A DNA stretch of 64,000 bases from Alkalilimnicola ehrlichii (GCF_003399765.1 NZ_NFZV01000001.1:186001-250000); one strand, 5' to 3'; positions 8,644 through 18,387 are shown, numbered from the stretch's first letter. The notes: a model not told the origin generated them from the letters alone. Made by a program: numbers and translations.

Positions 8644-9153
8644 TTACGGAAAGACCGGTTTATCGGGTTCGGTACCCGCAATATCGGCTTCGGGGTGGTG
8701 TTTTTTAATCATGTCCTCGATTTCGTGAATGCGGTCTTTAGGAACGTCGACCAGCATGAGGAGCTGACCTTTTTCGATGTCGTCTTGAAACTGAGTCAGT
8801 TGGGAATTGGGGGTGGAGATGCCTTGTAGGCTGGAGGCCCAAGCACCTACCCCGCCGCCCAAGGCGGTGAGTGCTAGTACGGTGCCGCCGCCAACGACGA
8901 GGCCCAAGCCCGGTAGGGCGACAGCGGCCAAGCCAGCCAGAGCACCGGTGGCGCCCCCGATAGCGGCTCCTCGCTCCAGTGCGGGTATTAGATCGCTGCT
9001 TTCTCGCAGGCGGGCTTCCGGCAAATCTTCCAGTGGCGTTCCTTCTTTCGCTATGACATGAATTTTTTCTTCCGGCACGTGATTAAGCAGTAGCTCTGTA
9101 ACAATCGCTTTTGCGCTCTCCACGCTCGGAACCAGAAAGTATAGGCGTCTCAT
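8644..9153 (-). CDS. Conserved hypothetical protein, DUF1269-like, glycine-rich membrane segment
   Basis: A 169-residue protein beginning MRRLYFLVPSVESAKAIV, with a central glycine/alanine-rich stretch of about 50 residues (AAIGGATGALAGLAAVALPG and onward) that looks like a membrane-inserting glycine zipper. The C-terminal domain contains LLMLVDVPKDRIHEIEDMI and ends HHPEADIAGTEPD. Similar proteins are widespread in gammaproteobacteria with no assigned function. The paired alpha/beta end domains could be regulatory sensors around a membrane loop; that is inference. Confidence 0.7.
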   Translation of the reverse strand: MRRLYFLVPSVESAKAIVTELLLNHVPEEKIHVIAKEGTPLEDLPEARLRESSDLIPALERGAAIGGATGALAGLAAVALPGLGLVVGGGTVLALTALGGGVGAWASSLQGISTPNSQLTQFQDDIEKGQLLMLVDVPKDRIHEIEDMIKKHHPEADIAGTEPDKPVFP

Positions 9154-9445
9154 CGTAACCTCCCGCGCTGACGTCCCTTGGCCGAATCAGCGCTCGCTTG
9201 TCCGGAAACGCTGACAACCGTCTTCGCATTCAGCGAATGCCGGTATCGATAGCGTTGCGCCCAACCTATTCCTTCGTCCTCTCCCGTAAAGGGTGTGAAG
9301 GAAATTCAGCGTTTCGTCCTAGGACATGAGGGAGGCTGCGGATTTTTTCCAGCCGCGTGGGTAATGAGCGAACTTCTCGCTTAAGCAACGCTGCTGTCCG
9401 TATCCCGTCGCTGCTCGCCCTGCCGGAGGCATGAGTTATGACGTG

Positions 9446-10195
9446 CTATTGATGCAGATCGTGGTGCGACGGCTCGCGGCACTGAAATGTCGCTTCCGAC
9501 GAATGCGCATGTGCGTGCGGTTGTACGAGGTGGGCGATGGGGCTGGCGAGCGTCCAGGTGCCGTAGAGAAGGATGGCGCCGCCGGCTAGCCGTTTGAGCG
9601 GTTGGCGCGGCAGCCGCCCGAGTAAGCCGCTGCCGGTGGCAACCGCGAGCATAGCCGGGGCGGTGCCGAGTCCAAAAGCGAGCATGACCAGGGCGCCTTG
9701 AAGCGGGCTGCCGCTGGCGGCCGCTGCCAGCAGGACGGAATAAACCAAGCCGCAAGGCAGCCACCCCCACAGCGCACCTAAGGCGGTTGCGTGCCAGGCA
9801 CTGCGAACCGGTAGCAGGCGGCGGGCAAGTGGTGCCAGACGTTGCCAGAGGCGCCCGCCGATACTTTCTAAACGGCGAATGCCTTGCCAATCGATAAGCA
9901 AATGTAAACCAATCGCGAGCATTAAAATGCCCAAGGCTAGCCGTAGGCCCAGGCTCAGCCCCAGTAAATCCAAGCCGCTGCCGAGCCACAGGCCGACGGT
10001 GCCGGCCAGAAGCCCGGCAAAGGTGTAGCTGCTTATGCGGCCGAGGTTGTAGGCCACGGCCTTTGCCGTGAGCCCGCCGCCTGGCTTGCTGCCGCTCATT
10101 AGCGCCGCGCTGATTCCGCCGCACATAGCGAGGCAGTGCGTGCTGCCGAGAAAGCCCAGCAAAAAAGCGGCGGCCATTGTCAGTTCCGCGTTCAC
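9446..10195 (-). CDS. SafE/TauE-like membrane protein of the cbb3 cluster
   Basis: A 249-residue integral membrane protein of the sulfite exporter TauE/SafE (UreH-like) family, with six or so predicted segments. Near the N-terminus GSTHCLAMCGGISAAL holds the family's His-Cys...Met-Cys motif, and a second WLPCGLVYS motif lies mid-protein. The C-terminal tail is histidine-rich (HAHAHSSEATF, then SHHDLHQ). The gene overlaps ccoS by 4 nt (ATGA) and closes the cbb3 operon. The metal-like motifs and position suggest a role in copper handling for the oxidase; transport activity is inferred. Confidence 0.8.
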   Translation of the reverse strand: MNAELTMAAAFLLGFLGSTHCLAMCGGISAALMSGSKPGGGLTAKAVAYNLGRISSYTFAGLLAGTVGLWLGSGLDLLGLSLGLRLALGILMLAIGLHLLIDWQGIRRLESIGGRLWQRLAPLARRLLPVRSAWHATALGALWGWLPCGLVYSVLLAAAASGSPLQGALVMLAFGLGTAPAMLAVATGSGLLGRLPRQPLKRLAGGAILLYGTWTLASPIAHLVQPHAHAHSSEATFQCREPSHHDLHQ

Positions 10196-10371
10196 GCGCT
10201 GTCGTCCTTTTGGTCGTTGCTAGGCTCTTCGTTTTCCTCTTCCATGAGCACGCTGTAAGCCGGGCTATCCAAGTCGTCGTATTGGCCGCTGTTAACGGCC
10301 CAGAAGAAAGCAACGATCGCCAGCCCGACCAGCAGAATGCTGAAGGGAATGGATACCAGAATAATGTTCAT
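10192..10371 (-). CDS. ccoS: cbb3-type cytochrome oxidase assembly protein CcoS
   Basis: A 59-residue single-span protein needed for loading heme and copper into cbb3 oxidase in Rhodobacter. It shows the N-terminal membrane helix (IILVSIPFSILLVGLAIVAFF), split here as ILVSIPFSILLV and GLAIVAFFWAV, then the family motif GQYDDLDSPAYSVL and an acidic tail. The start at 10371 (MNIILVS) overlaps the ccoI stop by 4 nt. Confidence 0.93.
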   Translation of the reverse strand: MNIILVSIPFSILLVGLAIVAFFWAVNSGQYDDLDSPAYSVLMEEENEEPSNDQKDDSA

Positions 10372-12827
10372 GCCCGAGCCTCCTGAGGGGGTGTAGGTAG
10401 CGGTAAAGGGCAGCTTTGTTCTGTCAGCGCGCGACGTCGATGAAGGCGGCTGGCATTCATGACCACGACTAAAGAGCTTAATGTCATGCCAATGGCCGCA
10501 GCCCACGGCGGCAGAATGCCAAGGGCGGCGAGCGGCAACACGGAGGCGTTGTAGCTGACCGAAATCAGCATGTTCTGTCGCATGATACGCAAGGTACGGC
10601 GAGCCCCGTCGATGCCTTCGGTGAGAGGATTGAGCGTTTCGGCTAGCAGTACCATCGAAGCCGAGGTTTGTGCCAGCGCCGTGCCGCTGTTCATGGCGAC
10701 GGAAACGTTGGCGCCGGCTAACACGGGCGCATCGTTAATGCCATCGCCTACCATCGCGACGACATGGCCCTCTTGTTGTAACTGGCGCAAGTGAGCGAGC
10801 TTGTCGGCGGGCGTCTGACGGCCGCGCCAGTTCTCGATACCGAGATCGTCCGCGAGGCTGGCCACTACCTGCGGGTCGTCGCCGCTGGCTAGCGAAACGC
10901 CGATGCCTTGCGCTTGCAGGCGCTCGATGACGGTATTTAGGCCGGGGCGTAGGCGGTCCTGCAAGCGGAACAAAGCTAAACCGCCTTTCGTATCGCCCAG
11001 GGCAATCCAGCTGCCGATCTCGTCGGGCGTCTGCAACGATGTGGCGCTTAAGGCTCCGACAAATGCTGGCGTGCCCACGCGATAGCGTTCGCCGTTGACG
11101 ACTCCCTCGATCCCTTCGCCAGGGACGGTCGTAACTTCGGTTGCATCGAGCTCTCGGCCGCGGTCCTTGAACGCCAAGGCGATGGGGTGTTCGGAGTGGC
11201 GCTCTAGCGCTCCTGCAAGCTCAAGGCAGTCGTCTTTGTCGAGACGGTTCAGGGGTAGGCAGCGTTCGAGGCTCAGTTCGCCATAGGTAAGCGTTCCCGT
11301 TTTATCGAAGACCACGTGAGAAACGCGATCTAGCGTTTCCAACGTGTCGGGGCGAGTAATCAGCAATCCGTTAGAGGCTAACCGATTAGTGCCTGCCGCT
11401 AAGGCGGTGGGGGTTGCCAGCGAAAGCGCGCAAGGGCAAGTGGCGATTAAAACAGCCAGAGTGATCGGGAATGCCTGTGCCGGATCGATGTGCCACCAAA
11501 CGGAGAACACGACGGCGGAAACGATAAGGATGACCGTTACAAAACGGGCACCGACCTTTTGCGCTAATTGGGCAAGGCGCGGCCGTTCGGCCTGCGCCCG
11601 CTCCAGCAGTTGGCTGATCTGGGACAAGATGCTTTCCTGTCCCAGCCGCTCAACGCGGATTTTGACGGCGCCGCTGAGGTTTAGGGTTCCGCCGATAACC
11701 GCATCGTTGCAACGGCGTCGCTGCGGCATCGACTCGCCGGTTAACATAGCCTCGTTAATGTTCGTTTCGCCCCAGACGATGGTGCCGTCGGCGGGTATGG
11801 TTTCGCCGGGCTTGACTAACAGGAGGTCGCCTTCTTGCAATTCCGTCACGGCGACTTGAGTCTCCGTGTTTCCATCCAAGCGGGTGGCGGTGGCAGGTAG
11901 CAGCCGGGCCAGCGCGTCGGTGGTCTCATTGGCCTTGTGGCGCGAGGACATTTCAACAAAGCGGGCCACTAGCAGGAAGAAGGCGAACATCGTGATGGAG
12001 TCGAAGTAAACGTGCTCGCCATCGGTAATGGTAAACCACACACTGGCGAAATAGCCGCCAAAGATAGCCAGGCTAACCGGCACATCCATGCCTGGGCGAG
12101 CATTGCGCAGGTCGCGCACGGCGCCTTGGAGAATAGGAAGCGCGGCGTATAACACGACCGGGGTGGCGACCAGCAAGCTGACGACACGCAGGAATTGCTG
12201 ATGCAGCGGCTCCATGTCCTGGTAATAGCCAAGGTAGAGTGCAACGCCGAACATCATCGTTTGCATCATCCCTAGGCCTGCAACCACTAGCCGTCGTAGC
12301 GCGGCTCGGCGTTCCCGCATGACTGCCGATTGCGCCTCTGCGGATTGAACCGGAAATGGACGGTAACCGAGTTGAGCGAGGGTACGTAAGAGGTGGCTCA
12401 GGGGAACGCGGTCGCTATCCCAGCTGATCAGGGCACGGCCTGTGGCGGGGTTGACACGGATATCGAGGACGCCCTCGATTCGTTGCAGGCAGTGTTCGAT
12501 CAACCACCCGCAAGCGGCGCAGTATAGGTTCTCGAAGAGAAAAGAAGCTTCGCGGCGATTATCGGTGCCGCGGACGAATTCCCGTTGCACTTCGGGGCGA
12601 TCGTAGGCGGCCCATTGATCGCGGTTGTCTTCCGTCTCATCCTCCGGCCGTGCCCCGGGCCCGGTGCGAAAACGATAAAAGGCTTCTAACCCATTACCCA
12701 GGATTAAGCCGACTACCGCTTCGCAGCCGGCGCAGCAGACTGGCCTTTTTGCTCCGTTTACTTCAACGCTCCGATTCTCCCCTTCGGGTATCGGTTCGCC
12801 GCAGTGAAAACAGCAGGTATCCGTCAT
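10368..12827 (-). CDS. ccoI: Copper-translocating P1B-type ATPase CcoI/FixI
   Basis: P-type ATPase that exports copper for the cbb3 oxidase binuclear centre. The 819-residue protein has an N-terminal Cys-rich zinc-ribbon-like segment (CCFHCGEPI, CCAGCEAVV), a heavy-metal domain (LYCAACGWLIEHC), the membrane metal site ATCPCALSLATP, the phosphorylation site FDKTGTLTYG, and the hinge MVGDGINDAPVLAGA. The N-terminal ferredoxin-like/Cys-rich extension distinguishes CcoI from bulk copper exporters of the CopA type. It follows fixH by 24 nt and overlaps ccoS. Confidence 0.94.
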   Translation of the reverse strand: MTDTCCFHCGEPIPEGENRSVEVNGAKRPVCCAGCEAVVGLILGNGLEAFYRFRTGPGARPEDETEDNRDQWAAYDRPEVQREFVRGTDNRREASFLFENLYCAACGWLIEHCLQRIEGVLDIRVNPATGRALISWDSDRVPLSHLLRTLAQLGYRPFPVQSAEAQSAVMRERRAALRRLVVAGLGMMQTMMFGVALYLGYYQDMEPLHQQFLRVVSLLVATPVVLYAALPILQGAVRDLRNARPGMDVPVSLAIFGGYFASVWFTITDGEHVYFDSITMFAFFLLVARFVEMSSRHKANETTDALARLLPATATRLDGNTETQVAVTELQEGDLLLVKPGETIPADGTIVWGETNINEAMLTGESMPQRRRCNDAVIGGTLNLSGAVKIRVERLGQESILSQISQLLERAQAERPRLAQLAQKVGARFVTVILIVSAVVFSVWWHIDPAQAFPITLAVLIATCPCALSLATPTALAAGTNRLASNGLLITRPDTLETLDRVSHVVFDKTGTLTYGELSLERCLPLNRLDKDDCLELAGALERHSEHPIALAFKDRGRELDATEVTTVPGEGIEGVVNGERYRVGTPAFVGALSATSLQTPDEIGSWIALGDTKGGLALFRLQDRLRPGLNTVIERLQAQGIGVSLASGDDPQVVASLADDLGIENWRGRQTPADKLAHLRQLQQEGHVVAMVGDGINDAPVLAGANVSVAMNSGTALAQTSASMVLLAETLNPLTEGIDGARRTLRIMRQNMLISVSYNASVLPLAALGILPPWAAAIGMTLSSLVVVMNASRLHRRRALTEQSCPLPLPTPPQEARA

Positions 12828-12851
12828 GGCGTAGCCCTCGTGCGGTAAACG

Positions 12852-13351
12852 TCAGCGCCCAGCTCGGAGGTTAAGTTCTTGCCGTTCCGGGTCCATCTGA
12901 CCGACCAAGCGCCATTCGCGGCTTTCCGGCTCCAGGGAAATATACCAACGGCCGGGTTGCCACCGCTCGTACTCGCTGCGGTAAACGCCGGCGGCGTTTT
13001 GCTCTAAGGTGAGTGCGATGTCGCGCTCGGCATGGGTCGGATGGGAGAGCAGCAGGTGAATACGGGTAGGTGGTGTTTCCAGCCCCTGAACGATGGCGCT
13101 AGCGCGGCCTCATCCAGGTACAAACGGGCAGAGACGCCCAGATCGGCGGCGAGTTCGTCGCGGGCTAAGTACTTGTGCATCGCCCGCCCGACTTTGGCGT
13201 AGTCGTCCACCACCATACTGTCGCTATGTATAACGGAAGCGACAATCAGACTGCCGCCGGCAAAGAAAGAGGCGATCGGCGGCGCCATGACCAGCCAGAA
13301 CCAGAACTGGCGGTACCAGGGGCGGTTATCTTCGGTGTTGTGAGGTGCCAT
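12852..13351 (-). CDS. fixH: FixH/CcoH family protein (frame break)
   Basis: Membrane-anchored assembly factor of cbb3 oxidase. The N-terminus RPWYRQFWFWLVMAPPIASF with one membrane helix and the VVDDYAKVGRAMHKYL motif are typical. After LYLDEAALA the frame is lost. The continuation (AIVQGLETPPTRIHLLLSHP, then ERWQPGRWYISLEP, to the TGA at 12852) lies in another frame. One missing base near 13094-13102 explains it; joined length is about 166 residues, as usual for the family. The ATG is 1 nt after the ccoG stop. Confidence 0.85.
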
Positions 13352-13352
13352 C

Positions 13353-14755
13353 TTAGGGTCTCCGCAGTGGGCCGTGGAAGCGGGTTTGAGTTTCGGTCGA
13401 GACGGCCGGATCGTCGGCTTTGCTTAAGCGGAACAGAATGTCGGCGCCCGGCCGCTGTAGCGCGTCGGCTTCAACGCGTACCCACGCTGTAGCAGTGGCA
13501 ACTTGGCCGGCGGCGACTCGCAGTTCGTTGGGGCGGGTCGTGACTTCCAGGCCTGGAATGCCGCTGGCTGTTAAGGTGAAAACGCTGTCCTGCTGACCTT
13601 TGTTCATGATGGTCAGCGTGTAGATGTTTTCGATACGGCCATCGTTGAGCTCGCGGAAGAGCACGTTTCGATCGCCCTGGACTTCCAGATTGATCGGGCT
13701 GCGCAAGGCGATCGAGACGACAAAGGCGCTCGATAGTGCCAGTAGCAACAGAGCGTAGACGATGACGCGGGGGCGCAGCAGGCGAACCGCCCGGCCCTGG
13801 AGTGCGTTTTCGCTGGTGTAGCGAATGAGCCCCGGCTGATAGCCCATTTTATCCATGACGCTGTCGCAGGCGTCGACGCAGGCGGCACAGGCAATGCACT
13901 CGTATTGCAGCCCTTGGCGGATGTCGATACCGGTCGGGCAGGCCTGCACGCAGAGATTGCAGTCGATGCAGTCGCCAAGCCCGCGACTGGCTGGATCGAT
14001 ACCGCGCTTACGCCCGCCCCGCGGTTCGCCGCGGCCGGCATCGTACGAAATAATAAGCGAGTTCTTATCGAACATGACGCTTTGAAAGCGTGCGTAGGGG
14101 CACATGTAAAGGCATACCTGCTCGCGCAGATAACCGGCATTGCCGTAGGTGGCCAAGCCATAGAATATGCCCCAGAACCACTCCCAAGGGCCGAGCTGGA
14201 GCGTGATTAAGCCCTGCCAGAGTTGATCTACTGGCACGAAGTAGCCGACGAAGACGAAACCGGTAAAGCCGGCAAACCCGATCCACAATGTTTGTTTCGC
14301 GGTTTTGCGCAGTAGCTTCTCTCGCGTCCAGGGGCTTTCGTCAAGTTTGATGCGTTTATGGCGCGGACCTTCGGTAATACGTTCCAGCCACAGAAATACT
14401 TCCGTCCAGACCGTTTGCGGACAGGCATAGCCACACCAGAGGCGGCCGGCCAAGGCGGTAAAGAAGAATAAAGCCAGGGCAGCGATAATCAGTAGCAGGG
14501 CTAGGTAGAAAAAATCCTGCGGCCAAAAATCAGGCCAAATACATAGAACTTGCGTGCCGGCAGATCGAACAGTACGGCTTGCCGGTCGTCCCAGCTTAGC
14601 CAGGGTAAGACGTAGAACAGGCCCAGTAAGGCAAACACAGCCAGCGTACGTAGGCGTTGAAAGCGCCCTTGCACTTCTCGCGGGTAGATCTTTTGCTGCG
14701 AGGCGTAGAGCGAGCCGTCGTTATCTGCCGCCGCTTGCCGGCGTCGTTTACTCAT
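13353..14755 (-). CDS. ccoG: cbb3 oxidase accessory protein CcoG/RdxA/FixG (frame break)
   Basis: Polyferredoxin-type membrane protein that reduces copper during cbb3 assembly. After the N-terminal segment (YPREVQGRFQRLR, VFGLIF) a missing T in the T5 run at 14525-14529 shifts the frame; adding one T gives GLIFWPQDFFYLA and runs into AGRLWCGYACPQTVWTE. Further motifs are two 4Fe-4S clusters, CIDCNLCVQACPTGIDIRQG and CIACAACVDACD, then a periplasmic Ig-like C-terminus. Joined length is about 467 residues, as expected. Its ATG overlaps the end of the upstream membrane gene by 4 nt. Confidence 0.9.
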
Positions 14756-15042
14756 GCGGCGTTCCTATCGTTGTCGGGGGGAGCAGCATCCGCAGGCGCC
14801 GGCTTTTGCAGTAACAGCAAGGTCAGGGCGCTGGAGAAGGCGGTGGCGCCCCAAAACATAAAAAAGCCGACGGCATAGCCGGCCATCCGGCTGATCTCCC
14901 AGCTTGGCACGGTGGCGGCGCGTAAGGTTTCCGGGTCGATATTAGCGAAAAAAATGCCCGCCGCGACCCCTGCACTGAGAAACGAAGGCCAGAGGACGCT
15001 GCCTAGTCGTTGGACCAATGAGGGGTGCGGTTGGATGGACAT
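14752..15042 (-). CDS. Small two-helix membrane protein inside the cbb3 operon, function unknown
   Basis: A 96-residue protein not recognised as any named Cco component. Two predicted membrane helices are visible (about residues 17-33, PSFLSAGVAAGIFF, and 53-76, MAGYAVGFFMFWGATAFSSA), separated by a polar loop NIDPETLRAATVPSWEIS. The C-terminus is proline/alanine-rich and soluble. It lies 4 nt after ccoP and overlaps the ccoG start by 4 nt (ATGA), so it is translationally coupled to both. Its position between structural and maturation genes suggests a role in oxidase assembly or stability. That is inference from context only. Confidence 0.75.
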   Translation of the reverse strand: MSIQPHPSLVQRLGSVLWPSFLSAGVAAGIFFANIDPETLRAATVPSWEISRMAGYAVGFFMFWGATAFSSALTLLLLQKPAPADAAPPDNDRNAA

Positions 15043-15046
15043 GGCG

Positions 15047-15955
15047 TTACTCCTGCTCTGTGTCGCGCTCGGCCGACAGGCTGTACACGTAGGCGGCTAA
15101 CAGGTGCACGCGATCCTCGCCGAGCAAGGCCTGTTGGCCAGGCATATCGCCGCTGCGGCCATCGCGAATGCTGGCGCGGATAGCCTCTAGCGAGCCGCCG
15201 TAAACCCAGTTCTCGGTGGTCAGGTTAGGCGCACCGAGTGCTTTGTTGCCGGTGCCGTCGGCGGCATGGCAAACCGCGCAGTGTTGCTGGAACTTGGCGC
15301 GGCCAGCGTTCACCAGGCGGTCGGGCGCACTGCGGCCGTTGAGGCTATAGACGTAGGTGGCGATCTCGTCGACTCCGCGCTCTCCGAGCACGCCGCCCAT
15401 CGGCGGCATAAAGCCTTGCCGGCCGTGCATGATGCTGTGTTTTATCGCTTCCGGGCTGCCGCCGTACAACCACTCGTTGTTGGTTAAGCTCGGAAAGCCG
15501 GGGGCGCCGCCGCCGTCGGCGCCGTGACAAACGGCACAGTTATTGCCGAATAGGCGATGGGCGGTTTGCATGGCTTCGCGATCCGTTGCCAGCTCCGTGA
15601 TCTCGCGCTCGGCATACGCGGCGAACAAGGGCGCGTAGCGTGTTTCGGCTTGTTCTCGCTCCGTCGCGTAAGCGGTTTCGGCGGACCAGTTCAGGACGCC
15701 GGGATAACGGCCTAAGCCCGGGTAGAGAATAAGATAAATCAAGCTGAAAACGATGCTGATGTAGAACATCCACAGCCACCAGCGAGGCATGGGCTTGTTG
15801 TACTCGCTTAAGTTCTCGTCCCACACATGGCCGGTGGTTTCATCTTGAGCTGCCTCTCCGGGCCGCGGTTTAGCCGTCCAGCGGATAAGCCACCAACAGG
15901 CAAGGATGTTCGCCACCACAATGATGGTGATGTACCAGCTCCAGAAGCTATTCAT
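15047..15955 (-). CDS. ccoP: cbb3-type cytochrome c oxidase subunit III (diheme)
   Basis: Membrane-anchored diheme cytochrome c that feeds electrons to CcoN. Two N-terminal membrane segments (SWYITIIVVANILACWWLI and the W-rich MPRWWLWMFYISIVFSLIY) are followed by two heme motifs, CAVCHGADGG and CAVCHAADGTG, each with a distal methionine region (GFMPPMGG, GDMPGQQ). The start at 15955 (MNSFWSWY) is chosen over the longer GTG reading because it matches the family and overlaps ccoQ by 8 nt. Confidence 0.95.
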   Translation of the reverse strand: MNSFWSWYITIIVVANILACWWLIRWTAKPRPGEAAQDETTGHVWDENLSEYNKPMPRWWLWMFYISIVFSLIYLILYPGLGRYPGVLNWSAETAYATEREQAETRYAPLFAAYAEREITELATDREAMQTAHRLFGNNCAVCHGADGGGAPGFPSLTNNEWLYGGSPEAIKHSIMHGRQGFMPPMGGVLGERGVDEIATYVYSLNGRSAPDRLVNAGRAKFQQHCAVCHAADGTGNKALGAPNLTTENWVYGGSLEAIRASIRDGRSGDMPGQQALLGEDRVHLLAAYVYSLSAERDTEQE

Positions 15956-16142
15956 GGTCTTTGCCCTCCCCGCCGTGACGACGCTCGGCCGGCTCTTGCT
16001 TTGATTCGTTCTCGTCCAACGGTAGTCGCGCCGCTTCATCGAAGTCCGATTTGCGCCGGCTGCTGTAGGCCCATAGCACGATACCGATGAAGATAACCAT
16101 CAGTACCACCGTGATCAGGCCGCGAAAGGTGTTGATATCCAT
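15948..16142 (-). CDS. ccoQ: cbb3-type oxidase subunit IV
   Basis: A 64-residue single-helix subunit (TFRGLITVVLMVIFIGIVLW, then AYSSRRKSDF and an acidic tail DEAARLPLDENE). In other species CcoQ stabilises the complex. It is 4 nt after ccoO and overlaps ccoP. Confidence 0.92.
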   Translation of the reverse strand: MDINTFRGLITVVLMVIFIGIVLWAYSSRRKSDFDEAARLPLDENESKQEPAERRHGGEGKDHE

Positions 16143-16146
16143 CGGC

Positions 16147-16758
16147 TTATCTCCGCTCCGGTAGGACGGTTCCCAGCCCTTGCAGGTAGGCGATCAGCGC
16201 CTGCATTTCGGTGACGCCGTCGAGTTTGGCCGGTGCTTCGGCGATTTGTTCGTCGCTGTAGGGCACGCCGAGAAAACGCTGTTTTGCACGCATACTGCGG
16301 GCTACGCGTTCGCCGTTGACATAGCGCTCGTCGAGCCAGGGGTAGGCCGGCATATTGGATTCAGGCACCACCTCGCGCGGATTCATCAGGTGCACGTAGT
16401 GCCAAAGATCCGTATAGCGGCCGCCAACGCGCGCCAGGTCCGGCCCCGTACGCTTTGAGCCCCACTGGAAAGGACGGTCATAAACAAATTCGCCGGCTAC
16501 CGAATAATGGCCGTAGCGTTCCGTCTCGGCGCGAAAAGGCCGAATCATCTGCGAATGACAGGCGTAGCAGCCTTCACGCACATAGACGTCTCGCCCGGCT
16601 AAACGGATCGCGTCGTAAGGTTCGATGCCCGGTAGCGGTTTGGTGGCTTCGGCCTGGAAGAACAGCGGTACGATCTGTACCAGGCCGGCGACACTGATCA
16701 CGATGGCAATCAGGATTGCCATCAGCCCGATGTTTTTCTCAACGACTTCATGACTCAT
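16147..16758 (-). CDS. ccoO: cbb3-type cytochrome c oxidase subunit II (monoheme)
   Basis: Monoheme membrane cytochrome c of 203 residues. A single N-terminal membrane anchor ([20 protein letters not shown]) precedes the heme motif in [15 protein letters not shown]; the distal ligand lies in [10 protein letters not shown]. It is 11 nt after ccoN. The C-terminal segment [11 protein letters not shown] is typical of the family. Confidence 0.95.
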   Translation of the reverse strand: MSHEVVEKNIGLMAILIAIVISVAGLVQIVPLFFQAEATKPLPGIEPYDAIRLAGRDVYVREGCYACHSQMIRPFRAETERYGHYSVAGEFVYDRPFQWGSKRTGPDLARVGGRYTDLWHYVHLMNPREVVPESNMPAYPWLDERYVNGERVARSMRAKQRFLGVPYSDEQIAEAPAKLDGVTEMQALIAYLQGLGTVLPERR

Positions 16759-16769
16759 GGCGGGCTCCT

Positions 16770-18188
16770 TTAAGCGGCCTGAGCGGCGGCTTTGGCTACG
16801 GGCTCTTGTTCAGGCAAGGCTGTGCGCCAGACGTTGTAGGCCATCATCAGCATGCCGACGAAGAACAGAATCCCGCCGACCAAGCGGACGATGTAGTACG
16901 GATAGGTCGCGCTCAGTACTTCGATGAAGGTGTAGGTTAGCGTTCCGTCGTCGTTGACGGCGCGCCACATCAGGCCCTGCATAACGCCGGCGATCCACAT
17001 CGAAGCGATATAGAGAACGACGCCGAGCGTGGCGATCCAGAAATGTGCTTCGATGAGCTTTACGCTATGCATTTGCTTCTTGCCGTACAGGGGCGGGATG
17101 AGGAAATAGATCGCCCCGAAGGTGATGAAGGCAACCCAACCCAAGGCGCCGGCGTGTACGTGACCGATGGTCCACTCGGTGTAATGCGACAACGCGTTGA
17201 CGGTCTTGATCGACATCATCGAGCCTTCGAAAGTGGCCATGCCGTAGAACGAAAGGGATACGACCAGGAATTTCAGGATCGGGTCGGTGCGGAGCTTGTG
17301 CCAGGCACCCGAGAGCGTCATGATGCCGTTGATCATGCCGCCCCAGCTCGGTGCGAGCAGGATGAGCGAGAAGACCATGCCGAGCGACTGTGCCCACTCC
17401 GGTAATGCGGTGTAGTGCAAGTGGTGAGGCCCGGCCCACATGTAAATGGAGATCAAGGCCCAGAAATGGACGACCGAGAGTCGGTATGAGTAGATCGGGC
17501 GCTCGGCTTGCTTCGGTACGAAGTAGTACATCATGCCGAGGAAGCCGGCCGTTAAGAAGAAGCCGACGGCGTTGTGGCCATACCACCACTGCGCCATGGC
17601 ATCGACGGCACCGGCATAGACCGGATACGAGTGGGTCCAGCCCACCGGGATCGCTAGGTTGTTCACCACGTGGAGTAACGCTACAGCGATGATAAAGGCA
17701 CCGTAGAACCAGTTAGCCACGTAAATATGCTTGGTCTTACGTTTGGCAATGGTACCGAAGAAGACATACGCATAGGTGAGCCAGACCGCTGTGATCAGAA
17801 CCGCGATCGGCCACTCCAGCTCCGCATACTCTTTGCCTTGAGTAATGCCGAGGGGCAAGGTAATTGCTGCCAGCACGATCACCAGTTGCCAGCCCCAGAA
17901 GGTGAAGGCAGCCGCTTTATTGGATATTAGCGGGACTTGGCAGGTGCGCTGCACGACCCAGTATGAAGTGGCTATTAGGGCGCAGCCGCCAAAGGCGAAG
18001 ATGACCGCATTAGTGTGCAGAGGGCGTAGGCGGCCGTAGGATAACCAGGGGACATCGAAGTTGAGGGCGGGCCAGATCAACTGTGCGGCGATGATAACGC
18101 CGACCAGCATCCCGACCACGCCCCAAACGACGGTCATGACAGCGAACTGTCGAACGACTTTCTCATTGTAGGCGGTTGTGGCGCTCAT
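16770..18188 (-). CDS. ccoN: cbb3-type cytochrome c oxidase catalytic subunit I
   Basis: High-oxygen-affinity heme-copper oxidase core with 12 membrane segments, 472 residues. The low-spin and binuclear-centre ligand regions are visible: [16 protein letters not shown], the [13 protein letters not shown] histidine, [16 protein letters not shown] (paired histidines for copper) and [14 protein letters not shown]. It reduces oxygen to water while pumping protons at low oxygen. It leads an operon of ten genes and is preceded by a perfect FNR/Anr box about 185 nt upstream, consistent with microaerobic induction. Confidence 0.97.
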   Translation of the reverse strand: MSATTAYNEKVVRQFAVMTVVWGVVGMLVGVIIAAQLIWPALNFDVPWLSYGRLRPLHTNAVIFAFGGCALIATSYWVVQRTCQVPLISNKAAAFTFWGWQLVIVLAAITLPLGITQGKEYAELEWPIAVLITAVWLTYAYVFFGTIAKRKTKHIYVANWFYGAFIIAVALLHVVNNLAIPVGWTHSYPVYAGAVDAMAQWWYGHNAVGFFLTAGFLGMMYYFVPKQAERPIYSYRLSVVHFWALISIYMWAGPHHLHYTALPEWAQSLGMVFSLILLAPSWGGMINGIMTLSGAWHKLRTDPILKFLVVSLSFYGMATFEGSMMSIKTVNALSHYTEWTIGHVHAGALGWVAFITFGAIYFLIPPLYGKKQMHSVKLIEAHFWIATLGVVLYIASMWIAGVMQGLMWRAVNDDGTLTYTFIEVLSATYPYYIVRLVGGILFFVGMLMMAYNVWRTALPEQEPVAKAAAQAA

Positions 18189-18373
18189 AATTTTGATCCG
18201 CTGGGTGGCTGTATCCTGCCGTCCTCCCGCCGTGGCTGCGGAGCCGAGTTAGGGAGGCGGAGACAGGCGGTAAATACGCGGGGTGGCTCCGCATGATGCG
18301 TTCCGCCGAGGGCGTGCAGTCGTTGCCGCCTTCGCGGGTAAGAAAATTTTCGGCTGCTGCGGCAGCGTGTGTC

Positions 18374-18387
18374 TTGATGTAGATCAA
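18374..18387. promoter_or_regulatory. Perfect FNR/Anr box between ccoN and slyX
   Basis: TTGAT-GTAG-ATCAA matches the FNR consensus TTGAT-N4-ATCAA exactly. It is 186 nt from the ccoN start and 45 nt from the slyX start. By the usual -41.5 rule ccoN transcription would begin near 18339, leaving a long leader; cbb3 operons are classic Anr/FNR targets. Confidence 0.75.

Noticed and set aside
9381-10313. 310-codon minus-strand open frame overlapping the SafE gene
   Set aside because: It is a shadow of the SafE-like gene: highly basic, no family signature, and it crosses the ccoS boundary.
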